Positions 7,899-16,728 of a stretch of 32,679 nt of DNA are shown piece by piece. Made by a program: the position numbers and the translations under genes. Numbering within the stretch: position 1 is the first letter of the stretch; every line of letters begins with the position of its first letter. The stretch spans positions 1 to 32,679 of the forward strand of contig CAMTOS010000028.1 in assembly GCA_947074195.1 (NCBI GenBank), read 5' to 3'. The notes beneath the pieces were generated by a model. That model saw nothing but the letters and a program-made list of their open reading frames with translations. It made no database searches and was not told where the DNA came from. Origin of the DNA: an uncultured Bacteroides sp. GTDB taxonomy: Bacteria; Bacteroidota; Bacteroidia; Bacteroidales; Bacteroidaceae.

Positions 7899-8906
7899 TT
7901 ATACAATGCTGTTCTTCTTTGTAAATTCTATAATCTCGGGGATATAACCAAAGGCAAGACCAGTTACCGTATCGGCACATCCGTAGTAAACAGCGATACG
8001 TCCGGTTTCAGGATCGTGCAATGCTGCACAAGGGAATGTCACGTTAGGTACATCACCTGTCAGTTCATAAATTTCGCGTGGAGAGATAAGGTACGGGCCA
8101 CTGCGTGCCAATACTTTCCAGGGTTGTTCAAGATCGAGCAACGCAGAACCAAAGGCATATACATAGCCATTGCAAGAGCGCAACACACCATGATAAATCA
8201 TGAGCCAGCCTTCAGAAGTTTCAATTGGGATAGGACCCGCACCGATTTTCATGCACTGCCATGCACTCTCTTCGAAAGCTGCCGGCGACATCACATGGCG
8301 GTGTTTTCCCCAGAACTCAAGATCGGGAGTTTCTGAATAGAAGATATCACCGAAAGGCGTATGACCTGTATCACTGGGGCGAGATAGCATCGCAAAATTA
8401 CCATTAAACTTTTTAGGGAACATCACTCCATTGCGGTTGTATGGCAGGAAGGCATTCTCCATCTGATGAAAAGTTTCAAAATCGGTTGTCCATGCCACAC
8501 CGATAGTAGGTCCGTGATAACCATTGCACCAGGTTACATAATATTTATCTTCAATCTTACATACACGCGGATCATAGCCATATTCCCAGTTTGCTATTTC
8601 TTCGTTGCCACCAACCAGTTTAAAATCTTCCTCATTGATGTCCCACTTGATACCATCTACCGAGAAACCAACATGAATACGCATGCGGCGGTTAGTATCA
8701 TCGCAACGGAATACACCGGCAAAGTTATAATCACCCTTCTTATAAGGCACCACGGCCGAGTTAAAAATACTGTTCGATGTAGAAAGCAAATCGCGTGGAA
8801 TAATCGGATTTGCAGAGTAACGCCACATCACTTCTTTAGAACCTTCGGGACGGTTTTCCCATGGCATGTTTGGGAGTGCATCTCCCGCAATATGAATCTT
8901 ATTCAT
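7899..8906 (-). CDS. GH130 beta-1,4-mannosyl-N-acetylglucosamine phosphorylase
   Basis: A 335-residue cytoplasmic enzyme without a signal peptide, with a five-bladed propeller fold. It most resembles subfamily GH130_2 (BT1033, UhgbMP), which converts Man-beta-1,4-GlcNAc plus phosphate into mannose-1-phosphate and GlcNAc. The conserved catalytic acid is Asp112 in YGYDPRV. Phosphate- and sugar-binding stretches include [29 protein letters not shown] and IYHGV. It starts 11 bp after the MFS gene and ends 6 bp before the GH92 gene. Other GH130 activities, such as mannobiose phosphorylase or mannosidase, cannot be fully excluded, but the N-glycan context favours the GlcNAc disaccharide. Confidence 0.9.
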   Translation of the reverse strand: MNKIHIAGDALPNMPWENRPEGSKEVMWRYSANPIIPRDLLSTSNSIFNSAVVPYKKGDYNFAGVFRCDDTNRRMRIHVGFSVDGIKWDINEEDFKLVGGNEEIANWEYGYDPRVCKIEDKYYVTWCNGYHGPTIGVAWTTDFETFHQMENAFLPYNRNGVMFPKKFNGNFAMLSRPSDTGHTPFGDIFYSETPDLEFWGKHRHVMSPAAFEESAWQCMKIGAGPIPIETSEGWLMIYHGVLRSCNGYVYAFGSALLDLEQPWKVLARSGPYLISPREIYELTGDVPNVTFPCAALHDPETGRIAVYYGCADTVTGLAFGYIPEIIEFTKKNSIV

Positions 8907-8917
8907 TGTATTATATT

Positions 8918-10189
8918 TTATGAGTTAGTTGTTTCTGTTTTTTTAAATGGCACAAACCAGGTCACAAAGAATGCCGGAACAGCTGCCAGTAGTGCCCAGG
9001 CAAAGAAATGCTGATAGCCCAGCGCATCACTTAGGAAACCGCTGATCATTCCCGGAATCATTACCCCGAGATTGGCAAGAGATGTACCGAAAGCATAGTG
9101 TGCCATCTGATTCTTCCCAACAGCGATTTGCTGCATGATATATAATGGCAAACCGACATAGCCGAATCCGTAACTGAAATATTCGAAGACGATCGATCCG
9201 CAAATGAGCCAGGTACTTTCCGGCTGATAGTAAGCCAGTAGTGCATAAACTGCAAAAGGAATATTGAAGATGCAGCACAAGGGAAATATGGCTTTTTTCA
9301 GACCAATTTTCGAAATGAAGTGTCCGCCAAGGATTGAACCACACACGAATGCCACAACACCAAAAGTACCATAGTATAATCCGATTTCCTCTTTAGACAA
9401 GCCCATGCCCTGCTCTAATCTGTCGGCTTTCAGGAACAATGGAACAATCTTTATCACCATTCCCTCGGCCAGACGGTAGAAGAAGATAAAAGCAAAGAAG
9501 ATGAGGATATGTTTCTTCATGAAGAAATCGCGGATGACCGACCATATCTCTTTAAAAGTAGTTGAAAGAGAGCGATCCTGCAACACAATGACTTCGCCTC
9601 CTTTTGGCAGATTCTTTATATGGTAAGCGGCAAGACAAATCATGACTCCTCCACTTACACCCATAATGAGCATCCAGGCAGACATGGCACCGATGCGTCC
9701 TTCAAGGATACCGGCCACATAAACCAATCCGCCCATTGCCACAACTTTAGCAATATTATAAAAAGCTCCCTGCCATCCGATATATTTAGCCTGTTGCTCT
9801 TTAGAGAGTTCGTGCATATAAATTCCGTCGAGAGCCACATCGTGAGTGGCACCGCTAAAACCGATAATGGTCATTATGGCAATGGCGTAGACAAAGAAAT
9901 CGGGCAGCGATAGTGAAATGGCGACGAGTGCCAGCGAGATACCCGATATAAACTGAGTGGTGATGACAAAAAACTTTTTGGTGCGATACAACTCCATAAT
10001 CGGACTCCATATAGGTTTAAGCGACCAGGGTAGTATGATTAGTGAAGTCCAGAAAGCAATCTGTGCATCGCTGATACCAAAATCGGTAAACATGATCGGT
10101 GCAACAAGATTGAGAATAACGAAAGGAAGTCCCATAGCGAAGTAGCCAGTGGGGATCCATTGAAGAGGATTGTATTTTTTGGTTATCAT
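8918..10189 (-). CDS. MFS transporter, likely Man-beta-1,4-GlcNAc importer of the inner membrane
   Basis: A 423-residue polytopic membrane protein with about 12 hydrophobic segments split by a central cytoplasmic loop (around residues 195-225). It has the look of AmpG/SLC33-type MFS carriers, for example the first-helix region [19 protein letters not shown] and the motif [10 protein letters not shown]. It is the first gene of a three-gene operon with GH130 and GH92. The same pairing of a carrier with GH130_2 is known near B. theta BT1033, as I recall. The inferred role is to move the core disaccharide from periplasm to cytoplasm. The substrate is inferred from neighbours, not from the protein itself. 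Confidence 0.85.
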   Translation of the reverse strand: MITKKYNPLQWIPTGYFAMGLPFVILNLVAPIMFTDFGISDAQIAFWTSLIILPWSLKPIWSPIMELYRTKKFFVITTQFISGISLALVAISLSLPDFFVYAIAIMTIIGFSGATHDVALDGIYMHELSKEQQAKYIGWQGAFYNIAKVVAMGGLVYVAGILEGRIGAMSAWMLIMGVSGGVMICLAAYHIKNLPKGGEVIVLQDRSLSTTFKEIWSVIRDFFMKKHILIFFAFIFFYRLAEGMVIKIVPLFLKADRLEQGMGLSKEEIGLYYGTFGVVAFVCGSILGGHFISKIGLKKAIFPLCCIFNIPFAVYALLAYYQPESTWLICGSIVFEYFSYGFGYVGLPLYIMQQIAVGKNQMAHYAFGTSLANLGVMIPGMISGFLSDALGYQHFFAWALLAAVPAFFVTWFVPFKKTETTNS

Positions 10190-10210
10190 AATATAGTAGT
10201 TTCAGGTTCA

Positions 10211-10224
10211 ACACGAGGTCGTGT
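10211..10224. repeat. 14-bp palindrome near the MFS operon start
   Basis: ACACGA-GG-TCGTGT, perfect 6-bp arms with a 2-nt centre, 22 bp before the MFS start codon. It could be an operator or the base of a leader hairpin. No regulator is known for it. Confidence 0.4.
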
Positions 10225-10228
10225 ACAT

Positions 10229-10250
10229 ATAATACAACTCAGCTTTGAAA
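10229..10250 (-). promoter_or_regulatory. Candidate locus-specific promoter element of the MFS-GH130-GH92 operon
   Basis: Read leftward: TTTCAAAG, then CTGAG, then TTGTATTAT. A nearly identical block lies upstream of susC at 19131-19151 (TTTCAAAG ... TTTTACTAT, 21 versus 22 nt long). No standard TAnnTTTG box was found for this operon. The shared block could be the promoter read by the locus sigma factor. The intergenic region 10190-10570 otherwise holds only the palindrome and the opposite-strand -7 box. Confidence 0.35.
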
Positions 10251-10490
10251 AATACTAACCCGCAAAAACGCTTTTTATGACTTTTATGCATTTTTATAGA
10301 TATTCAGATAGCTTAATTGTCCGACTAAAAAAAAGATAACACACTGGTTTACAGCCACTACAAACACATTACATATGACATCTATTATTTTATACAAAAT
10401 ACTAAGGAAGAGTTATTCGTATGCAAATCTTTCAATTCGCTAAAGTTTTTGAAATTATTGCACTCTACTTTTATTATTTCTTTTATTTCA

Positions 10491-10498
10491 TATCTTTG
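10491..10498 (+). promoter_or_regulatory. Bacteroides-type -7 box for the GH92-sigma-FecR operon
   Basis: TATCTTTG matches TAnnTTTG exactly, 73 bp before the GH92 start. The -33 region is weak: T-rich, with no clear TTTG at 19-21 nt. It suggests basal expression by the housekeeping sigma factor. Confidence 0.5.
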
Positions 10499-10570
10499 CG
10501 ACCGATTACCTGATTTTCTTATTCCTTCATACCCAATAATTAAATGAAGTAATCACTAAAAACCTAATCG

Positions 10571-12778
10571 ATGAAAACACCGACTTGTCTTTTAACTGTC
10601 GCGTTTTGTCTATTCACAAGTTGTACCTTTAATACTGATAAACAACCAGAGACAGACTTATCAAAATTAGTAAACCCATTTATCGGAACCGATTTCACGG
10701 GGAACACTTATCCGGGAGCACAAATGCCATTTGGTATGGTACAACTGAGTCCTGATAACGGTTTACCGGGATGGGATCGTATTTCGGGTTATTTCTATCC
10801 CGACAGCACAATTGCAGGTTTCAGCCACACCCATCTTTCGGGTACGGGAGCCGGCGATCTGTATGACATATCTTTTATGCCTGTTACTCTGCCTTATACA
10901 GAAGCAGAAGCTCCTCTTGGCATTCACTCTAAATTTTCTCACGACAATGAATCTGCATATGCCGGATATTATCGTGTACACCTCGATGATTATAATATCG
11001 ACGTAGAATTAACTGCAACCGAACGTTGTGGTATTCAGCGCTATACATTCCCCGAAGCACAATCGGCTATTTTGCTGAACCTTAGTAAAGCAATGAACTG
11101 GGATGCCACAAACGACACATATATCGAGGTTCTTGACTCGGTTAATGTGCGTGGTTACAGAATGTCTTCGGGATGGGCAAACGATCAGCGTTTATATTTC
11201 CACACCCGCTTTTCACGTCCTTTCGAAACGTTCAGTATAGACACCGCTGCAATTTTCCGCGATGGCAAATATAGTGGCACAGCCATGGATGCCCGCTTCG
11301 ATTTTAAAACATCGAAAGACGAACAAATCCTGGTAAACACAGCCATTTCGGCTGTAGACATGGAGGGAGCATTAGCCAATTTAATGGCAGAAGTCCCCGA
11401 TAATGATTTCGATAAATATCTTGCACAGGCAGAAAACGTATGGAATAAAGAGTTATCGAAAATTGCAATTAAAGGAGGCTCGGAAGATGACCGGGTAAAT
11501 TTCTATACGGCTTTATACCACAGCATGTTAGCCCCTACTCTGTATAACGATGCAGATGGTCGCTATCGTGGGCCCGATAAACAAATTCACCAGGCAGACG
11601 GATGGAATAACTATAGCACTTTCTCGCTTTGGGATACCTACAGAGCCGCACATCCGCTTTACACCTATATACAGCCGGCACGAGTAAACGATATGGTAAA
11701 ATCATTCCTTGCATTCTACGATCAGAACGGTCGTTTGCCGGTATGGAATTTTCAGGGATGCGAAACTGATATGATGATTGGTTATCATGCTGTACCGGTT
11801 ATTGCCGATGCTTACCTGAAAGGCATTGGAGATTTCGATGCAAAACGTGCACTTGAAGCGTGTGTCGCATCGGCTAACATCGATGAATACCGCGGTATCG
11901 GAGATTATAAAGAGATGGGATTCATACCTTATAATAAAGAAGACGAATATTGTAGCGAAAACTGGTCTTTATCGCGTACGCTGGAATATGCGTTCGATGA
12001 TTACTGCATTGCTTTGATGGCCGATGCAATGGGAGAAGAAGAAGTTGCCGAAACTTTTTATAAAAGATCACAGAACTATAAAAATGTATACAATCCGGCC
12101 TCGACTTTTATGCATCCGCGAAATGATAAAGGTGAATTTCAGCCTGATTTCAATGCCGAAGAATATACAGAACATATCTGCGAGAGCAATGGATGGCAAT
12201 ATATGTGGTCTGTACAACATGATGTAGATGGATTAATTGATCTGGTAGGCGGAGAAGAACGCTTTATCGAAAAACTTGACAGTATGTTTACATTCAATCC
12301 GTCATCTGAAGCGGATTTACCGATATTCAGTACTGGTATGATTGGACAATATGCCCATGGAAACGAACCAAGTCACCATGTTATTTATCTGTATAACAAG
12401 GTAGGGCAACCAGCAAAAACGCAGTATTATTTATCTAAAGTTATGAATGAATTATATCGTAATGAACCTGCCGGACTCTGCGGCAACGAAGATTGTGGCC
12501 AGATGTCGGCATGGTATATCTTTAGTGCCATGGGATTTTATCCGTTAAACCCGGCTAATGGTACTTATGAACTTGGAGCACCTCTCTTTCCTGAGATGAG
12601 ACTTAACCTTGAGAATGGTAAAACATTTACTGTACTTGCACCTGCAGTAAATAAAGATAATATCTATGTTCGTTCGGTTAAACTAAACGGTGAACCCTAT
12701 ACAGATAGTTATATCACTCATCAGCAGATTATGGATGGATCTGTCCTTGAATTTGAGATGACTGATAAATTAAACTAA
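10571..12778 (+). CDS. GH92 exo-alpha-mannosidase, lipoprotein (second copy)
   Basis: A 735-residue lipoprotein. The lipobox FTSC gives Cys18, followed by TFNTDKQ, without an acidic cluster right after the cysteine, so it is likely to face the periplasm. GH92 family markers run in order: VNPFIGT near 34-40, GFSHTHLSGTG near 83-93, FSLWDTYR near 351-358, general acid Glu538 in ESNGWQY, the loop HGNEPSHH near 596-603, and base Asp641 in GNEDCGQMSAW. All key residues are present. It leads the operon and is followed 27 bp later by the ECF sigma gene. It would trim alpha-linked mannose from imported glycan. The exact linkage cannot be read from the sequence. Confidence 0.93.
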   Translation: MKTPTCLLTVAFCLFTSCTFNTDKQPETDLSKLVNPFIGTDFTGNTYPGAQMPFGMVQLSPDNGLPGWDRISGYFYPDSTIAGFSHTHLSGTGAGDLYDISFMPVTLPYTEAEAPLGIHSKFSHDNESAYAGYYRVHLDDYNIDVELTATERCGIQRYTFPEAQSAILLNLSKAMNWDATNDTYIEVLDSVNVRGYRMSSGWANDQRLYFHTRFSRPFETFSIDTAAIFRDGKYSGTAMDARFDFKTSKDEQILVNTAISAVDMEGALANLMAEVPDNDFDKYLAQAENVWNKELSKIAIKGGSEDDRVNFYTALYHSMLAPTLYNDADGRYRGPDKQIHQADGWNNYSTFSLWDTYRAAHPLYTYIQPARVNDMVKSFLAFYDQNGRLPVWNFQGCETDMMIGYHAVPVIADAYLKGIGDFDAKRALEACVASANIDEYRGIGDYKEMGFIPYNKEDEYCSENWSLSRTLEYAFDDYCIALMADAMGEEEVAETFYKRSQNYKNVYNPASTFMHPRNDKGEFQPDFNAEEYTEHICESNGWQYMWSVQHDVDGLIDLVGGEERFIEKLDSMFTFNPSSEADLPIFSTGMIGQYAHGNEPSHHVIYLYNKVGQPAKTQYYLSKVMNELYRNEPAGLCGNEDCGQMSAWYIFSAMGFYPLNPANGTYELGAPLFPEMRLNLENGKTFTVLAPAVNKDNIYVRSVKLNGEPYTDSYITHQQIMDGSVLEFEMTDKLN

Positions 12779-12805
12779 AATAGTAGCCCTTATAAACACA
12801 ATAGA

Positions 12806-13360
12806 ATGAATCCCGATTTTGATATAACTTATAAAGTATTGTTTCGCAAATATTATGCGAATCTGCTTTTCTATGCCACCCGTTTACTAGGTGATGAAGA
12901 GGCAGAAGATGTGGTTCAGGATGTATTCTTTGAACTCTGGAAAAGGCAGGAGTTCATAGAATACGGGGAGCACATACAGGCTTTTTTATACAGAGCAGTA
13001 TACACACGTGCATTGAATGTTCTGAAACATCGCAGTGTGAAAGACGGATATTGCGCTGTTATGAATGAAATTAGTCAGAAGCGTGCTGATTTTTATCAGC
13101 CTGATAATAATGAAGTTATTCAAAGGATAGAAGACAAGGAGCTTCGTTCGGAAATAAATGTAGCAATAAATGAACTTCCCGAGAAATGTCGGGAAGTATT
13201 TAAACTGAGCTATCTGCATGATATGAAGAATAAGGAAATTGCCGATGTAATGGGAGTTTCGCTACGTACTGTCGAAGCACATATGTACAAAGCTTTAAAG
13301 TATCTTCGTAACCGGCTGGATTACTTGTGGGTTATATTTATTCTATTTTTGTTTAAATAA
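12806..13360 (+). CDS. ECF sigma-70 factor of the locus
   Basis: A 184-residue cytoplasmic sigma factor. Region 2 lies at about 12-75, with the core motif DEEAEDVVQDVFFELWKR. Region 4 is at about 125-172, with helix-turn-helix KEIADVMGVSLRTVEAHMYKALKYLR. The tail is very hydrophobic (LWVIFILFLFK), as is common in Bacteroides ECF factors of this type. The FecR-like anti-sigma gene follows 37 bp later. Known systems work by glycan binding to the SusC partner, which signals through its STN domain to FecR and frees the sigma factor to transcribe the susC operon. Its position between GH92 genes suggests autoregulation. Confidence 0.93.
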   Translation: MNPDFDITYKVLFRKYYANLLFYATRLLGDEEAEDVVQDVFFELWKRQEFIEYGEHIQAFLYRAVYTRALNVLKHRSVKDGYCAVMNEISQKRADFYQPDNNEVIQRIEDKELRSEINVAINELPEKCREVFKLSYLHDMKNKEIADVMGVSLRTVEAHMYKALKYLRNRLDYLWVIFILFLFK

Positions 13361-13397
13361 GCGTAAGTGTTTTATACGGTATAGTTGTTTTAATTAT

Positions 13398-14399
13398 ATG
13401 AAGGAAAAGAAAATGGGAAAATTAAGCGATGAGCTAATTGAAAAATACCTCGACAACCGTTGTTCGGAAGAAGAACTGAATAACATAAAGACTTGCATCA
13501 GCGAGTCGGATGAAGAGGCACGTAAGCTTTTCAGAATGGAAGAGATTTATTATCTCGGCAAACCATCTGCTAAAGCGAACGACAAACAAACTGATACGGC
13601 TGAGAAGGCACTCTTCCGGCGAATCAATCAGCATGAAGAACTTAAGCAGAAACGTTTTACAATTAAACGATGGATACAATATGCGGCTGCTATAGTTGTG
13701 GCCTGTTTCATAGGCGGAACTGCTGCTTACTGGGCCAAGCACAATAAAACAGAAATGAATGTTCTTGTAGCCAATGGTGGTATTATTGAAGAAGTATTAT
13801 TGCCCGACGGTACTAAAGTCTGGTTAAATAACTCGGCAAGATTAAAATACCCGACTGAATTCTGCGGCAAAGAACGTGTGGTTCACCTGGATGGTGAAGC
13901 TTATTTTGAAGTCAGCAAAGACCGTCAGAAACCTTTTATCGTTGAAAGTGAAGCCATGCGAATCCGCGTTTTGGGAACAACATTCAATCTGAAAAGCGGC
14001 AAACGCATAAATACTGCCGAAGCGAGTCTTATTGAAGGAGAAATCGAAGTAAGCGGAAAGAATGAAGAAGGTCAAATAATTCTTGCACCCGGACAGCGCG
14101 CAGAATTAAACCGCAATACAGGCAGATTAACTGTAAAACAGGTTGACACTCGCCTGGATGCTGTATGGCATGATGACCTGATTCCATTCGAGAAAGCCAA
14201 CATCTTCACGATCTCGAAAGCACTGGAACGTTTCTATGATGTGAAGATTATTCTTTCACCGGACATTCAGGGCGACAGAACTTATTCGGGTGTGCTGAAA
14301 AAGAAATCAACTATTGAATCGGTGTTACATTCACTACAGAATTCAATACCAATAAACTACAAAATCGAAGGACAGAATATTTTTATATCCTCCAGATAA
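13398..14399 (+). CDS. FecR-family anti-sigma factor
   Basis: A 333-residue single-pass inner-membrane protein. The N-terminal cytoplasmic part (1-90), with LSDELIEKYLDNRCSEEEL, should bind the sigma factor. The membrane segment is about 93-112 (IQYAAAIVVACFIGGTAAYW). The periplasmic FecR domain follows (LLPDGTKVWLNNSARLKYP near 134-152, VVHLDGEAYFEVSKD near 161-175), and then a C-terminal DUF4974-like segment (about 255-332) that resembles an STN partner domain. A second in-frame ATG at residue 6 is an alternative start. It is expected to contact the STN domain of the SusC encoded at 19222-22569. Confidence 0.93.
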   Translation: MKEKKMGKLSDELIEKYLDNRCSEEELNNIKTCISESDEEARKLFRMEEIYYLGKPSAKANDKQTDTAEKALFRRINQHEELKQKRFTIKRWIQYAAAIVVACFIGGTAAYWAKHNKTEMNVLVANGGIIEEVLLPDGTKVWLNNSARLKYPTEFCGKERVVHLDGEAYFEVSKDRQKPFIVESEAMRIRVLGTTFNLKSGKRINTAEASLIEGEIEVSGKNEEGQIILAPGQRAELNRNTGRLTVKQVDTRLDAVWHDDLIPFEKANIFTISKALERFYDVKIILSPDIQGDRTYSGVLKKKSTIESVLHSLQNSIPINYKIEGQNIFISSR

Positions 14400-14431
14400 T
14401 TAAACTTTTACATAAATCTTAATTTAACATT

Positions 14432-16723
14432 ATGAATGCAAGAATGCTCCTCATAACAGGGTGCATAGGGGGCTTGTTATCTTTAGCTTCCTGTAACAGC
14501 AGCACAAATAGAATCGACTATTGCGCCTACGTAAACCCTTTTATCGGTACCGGCGGTCACGGACATACCTTTCCGGGCGCTGTTGTTCCCCACGGAATGA
14601 TTCAGCCAAGTCCGGATACACGTATCGATGGCTGGGATGCCTGCTCAGGTTATCACTACAGCGATTCTACCATCAATGGTTTTTCTCACACCCACGTTAG
14701 CGGTACTGGTTGCTGTGATTACGGCGATGTTCTTTTAATGCCGACAATCGGTAAACAAGAATATTATACAACCGACCACACATCGCAACAGATGCCTTAC
14801 GCATCGGCTTTCTCTCACGACAATGAAATTGCAGAGCCCGGCTATTATTCAGTATTTCTTGATACTTATGGTATTCTTGCCGAACAAACTGCGACGAAAC
14901 GTGGCGCTATTCACCGTTACACTTTTCCTGAAAGCAATGAAGCTGGTTTTGTACTCGACCTGGATTACAGTCTGCAGCGCCAGACTAACAGCGAAATGGT
15001 GCTCGAGGTAATCAGTGATACAGAAATACGTGGTAGCAAAAAAACAGCATACTGGGCATTCGAACAACCTATTAATTTCTATGCCAAATTCTCGAAACCA
15101 TTTACTTATACTCTGGTGACAGATTCCATCACGATGGACAATGGCAAGAGACTTCCGCAATCTAAGGCATTGCTCCAGTTCAACACACAAGCTAACGAGC
15201 AAGTATTAGTTAAGGTTGGCGTTTCGGCAGTCGATACGGATGGTGCAAGAATGAATGTATTGCAGGAAATTCCCGAATGGGATTTTGACGGTGTTCGCCG
15301 CGATGCCCGCAAATCGTGGAACAATTACCTATCTAAAATCGATGTACAGACTGCTGATAACGAAGATAAAACCATCTTTTATACAGCAATGTATCATACC
15401 GCCATTAGCCCTAACCTCTTTACAGATGTAGATGGCCGCTATCTGGGTATGGATTTGGAAATTCATCAGACAGATGTGAATACTCCTATGTATACCATAT
15501 TCTCACTTTGGGATACCTTCCGCGCACTTCATCCACTGCTGACCATTATCGACCCGGAATTAAATAATCAGTTTGTTCAGTCTTTAATCAAGAAGCATCA
15601 GGAAGGTGGTATTCTGCCTATGTGGGATCTGGCATCTAATTATACAGGTACAATGATCGGATATCATGCCGTGCCGGTAATTATAGATGCGTATATGAAA
15701 GGTTATCGCGATTTCGATGTGAAAGAAGCCTACCGTGCAGCATTGCGTGCAGCAGAATATGATACAACTGGTATTAAATGTCCGGATCTTGTACTGCCTC
15801 ACCTGATGCCTATGTCTAAATATTACAAGAATACTATTGGTTATATTCCTTGTGACCGCGAACATGAATCGGTAGCAAAGGCTCTTGAATATGCTTATGA
15901 CGACTGGTGCATAGCTCAGTTTGCAGAGGCACTGGGAGATACTGAGAATCAGGCTAAATATGCGCGTTTTGCAAAAGCATATGAATTCTATTTCGATAAA
16001 GAGACACGTTTTATGCGTGGGCTTGATTCGAAAGGTGAATGGAGAACTCCGTTCAATCCGCGCTCGTCTGAGCATCGCAACGATGACTACTGCGAAGGTA
16101 CTGCATGGCAGTGGACCTGGTTTGTACCACATGATGTTCCGGGACTAATCAGTCTGATGGGTGGTGAGGACGCTTTCGTAAACAAACTTGATTCATTGTT
16201 TACTGTTGAATCCGCAATGGAGGGTGAAACTATTTCATCGGACATCACTGGACTGATTGGGCAATACGCGCATGGAAATGAACCAAGTCATCATGTGATT
16301 CATATGTATAACTATGCTAATCGTCCCTGGAAAACACAGCAACTAATTGATAGTGTATTCGTTAGTCAGTATGCTAATGATGTAGACGGTCTGTCGGGTA
16401 ACGAAGATTGTGGTCAGATGTCGGCTTGGTATATTCTTAATGCTATGGGCTTCTATCAGGTATGTCCGGGTGATCCTGTTTATTCTATCGGCCGTCCTAT
16501 CTTCGATGAAGCAACAATTCGATTAGGCAAAGACAAAGACTTCCGTATTGTAGCCCACAATAATTCGAAAAAGAATAAATACATTAAATCTGCTACGCTT
16601 AACGGACAGATTTTAGCGAAACCATTCTTTGAACACAGCGATATTGTTAACGGAGGAGTTTTAGAATTTGTAATGACAGACGAACCTACAGAATGGGGGC
16701 AATCATTAACGACTAAACGATAA
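14432..16723 (+). CDS. GH92 exo-alpha-mannosidase, lipoprotein (third copy)
   Basis: A 763-residue lipoprotein with lipobox LASC at Cys21, followed by NSSTNRI, which lacks an acidic surface-export cluster. Family markers are complete: VNPFIGTGGHGHTFPGA near 34-50, GFSHTHVSGTG near 83-93, FSLWDTFRALHP near 357-368, general acid Glu555 in CEGTAWQW, loop HGNEPSHH near 614-621, and base Asp659 in GNEDCGQMSAW. It shares more loop motifs with the copy at 10571-12778 than with the other two. It starts 32 bp after FecR and ends 5 bp before the next GH92 gene, so both are in one operon. It probably works on a different linkage or branch from its neighbour. Confidence 0.93.
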   Translation: MNARMLLITGCIGGLLSLASCNSSTNRIDYCAYVNPFIGTGGHGHTFPGAVVPHGMIQPSPDTRIDGWDACSGYHYSDSTINGFSHTHVSGTGCCDYGDVLLMPTIGKQEYYTTDHTSQQMPYASAFSHDNEIAEPGYYSVFLDTYGILAEQTATKRGAIHRYTFPESNEAGFVLDLDYSLQRQTNSEMVLEVISDTEIRGSKKTAYWAFEQPINFYAKFSKPFTYTLVTDSITMDNGKRLPQSKALLQFNTQANEQVLVKVGVSAVDTDGARMNVLQEIPEWDFDGVRRDARKSWNNYLSKIDVQTADNEDKTIFYTAMYHTAISPNLFTDVDGRYLGMDLEIHQTDVNTPMYTIFSLWDTFRALHPLLTIIDPELNNQFVQSLIKKHQEGGILPMWDLASNYTGTMIGYHAVPVIIDAYMKGYRDFDVKEAYRAALRAAEYDTTGIKCPDLVLPHLMPMSKYYKNTIGYIPCDREHESVAKALEYAYDDWCIAQFAEALGDTENQAKYARFAKAYEFYFDKETRFMRGLDSKGEWRTPFNPRSSEHRNDDYCEGTAWQWTWFVPHDVPGLISLMGGEDAFVNKLDSLFTVESAMEGETISSDITGLIGQYAHGNEPSHHVIHMYNYANRPWKTQQLIDSVFVSQYANDVDGLSGNEDCGQMSAWYILNAMGFYQVCPGDPVYSIGRPIFDEATIRLGKDKDFRIVAHNNSKKNKYIKSATLNGQILAKPFFEHSDIVNGGVLEFVMTDEPTEWGQSLTTKR

Positions 16724-16728
16724 TTATT

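Noticed and set aside
8466-9014. Rightward open frame of 182 codons across the GH130/MFS junction
   Set aside because: It is antisense to two confidently identified genes and has no family features.
15584-16132. Leftward open frame of 182 codons within the third GH92
   Set aside because: It is antisense to a complete, well-supported GH92 gene and its composition is unlike a real protein.
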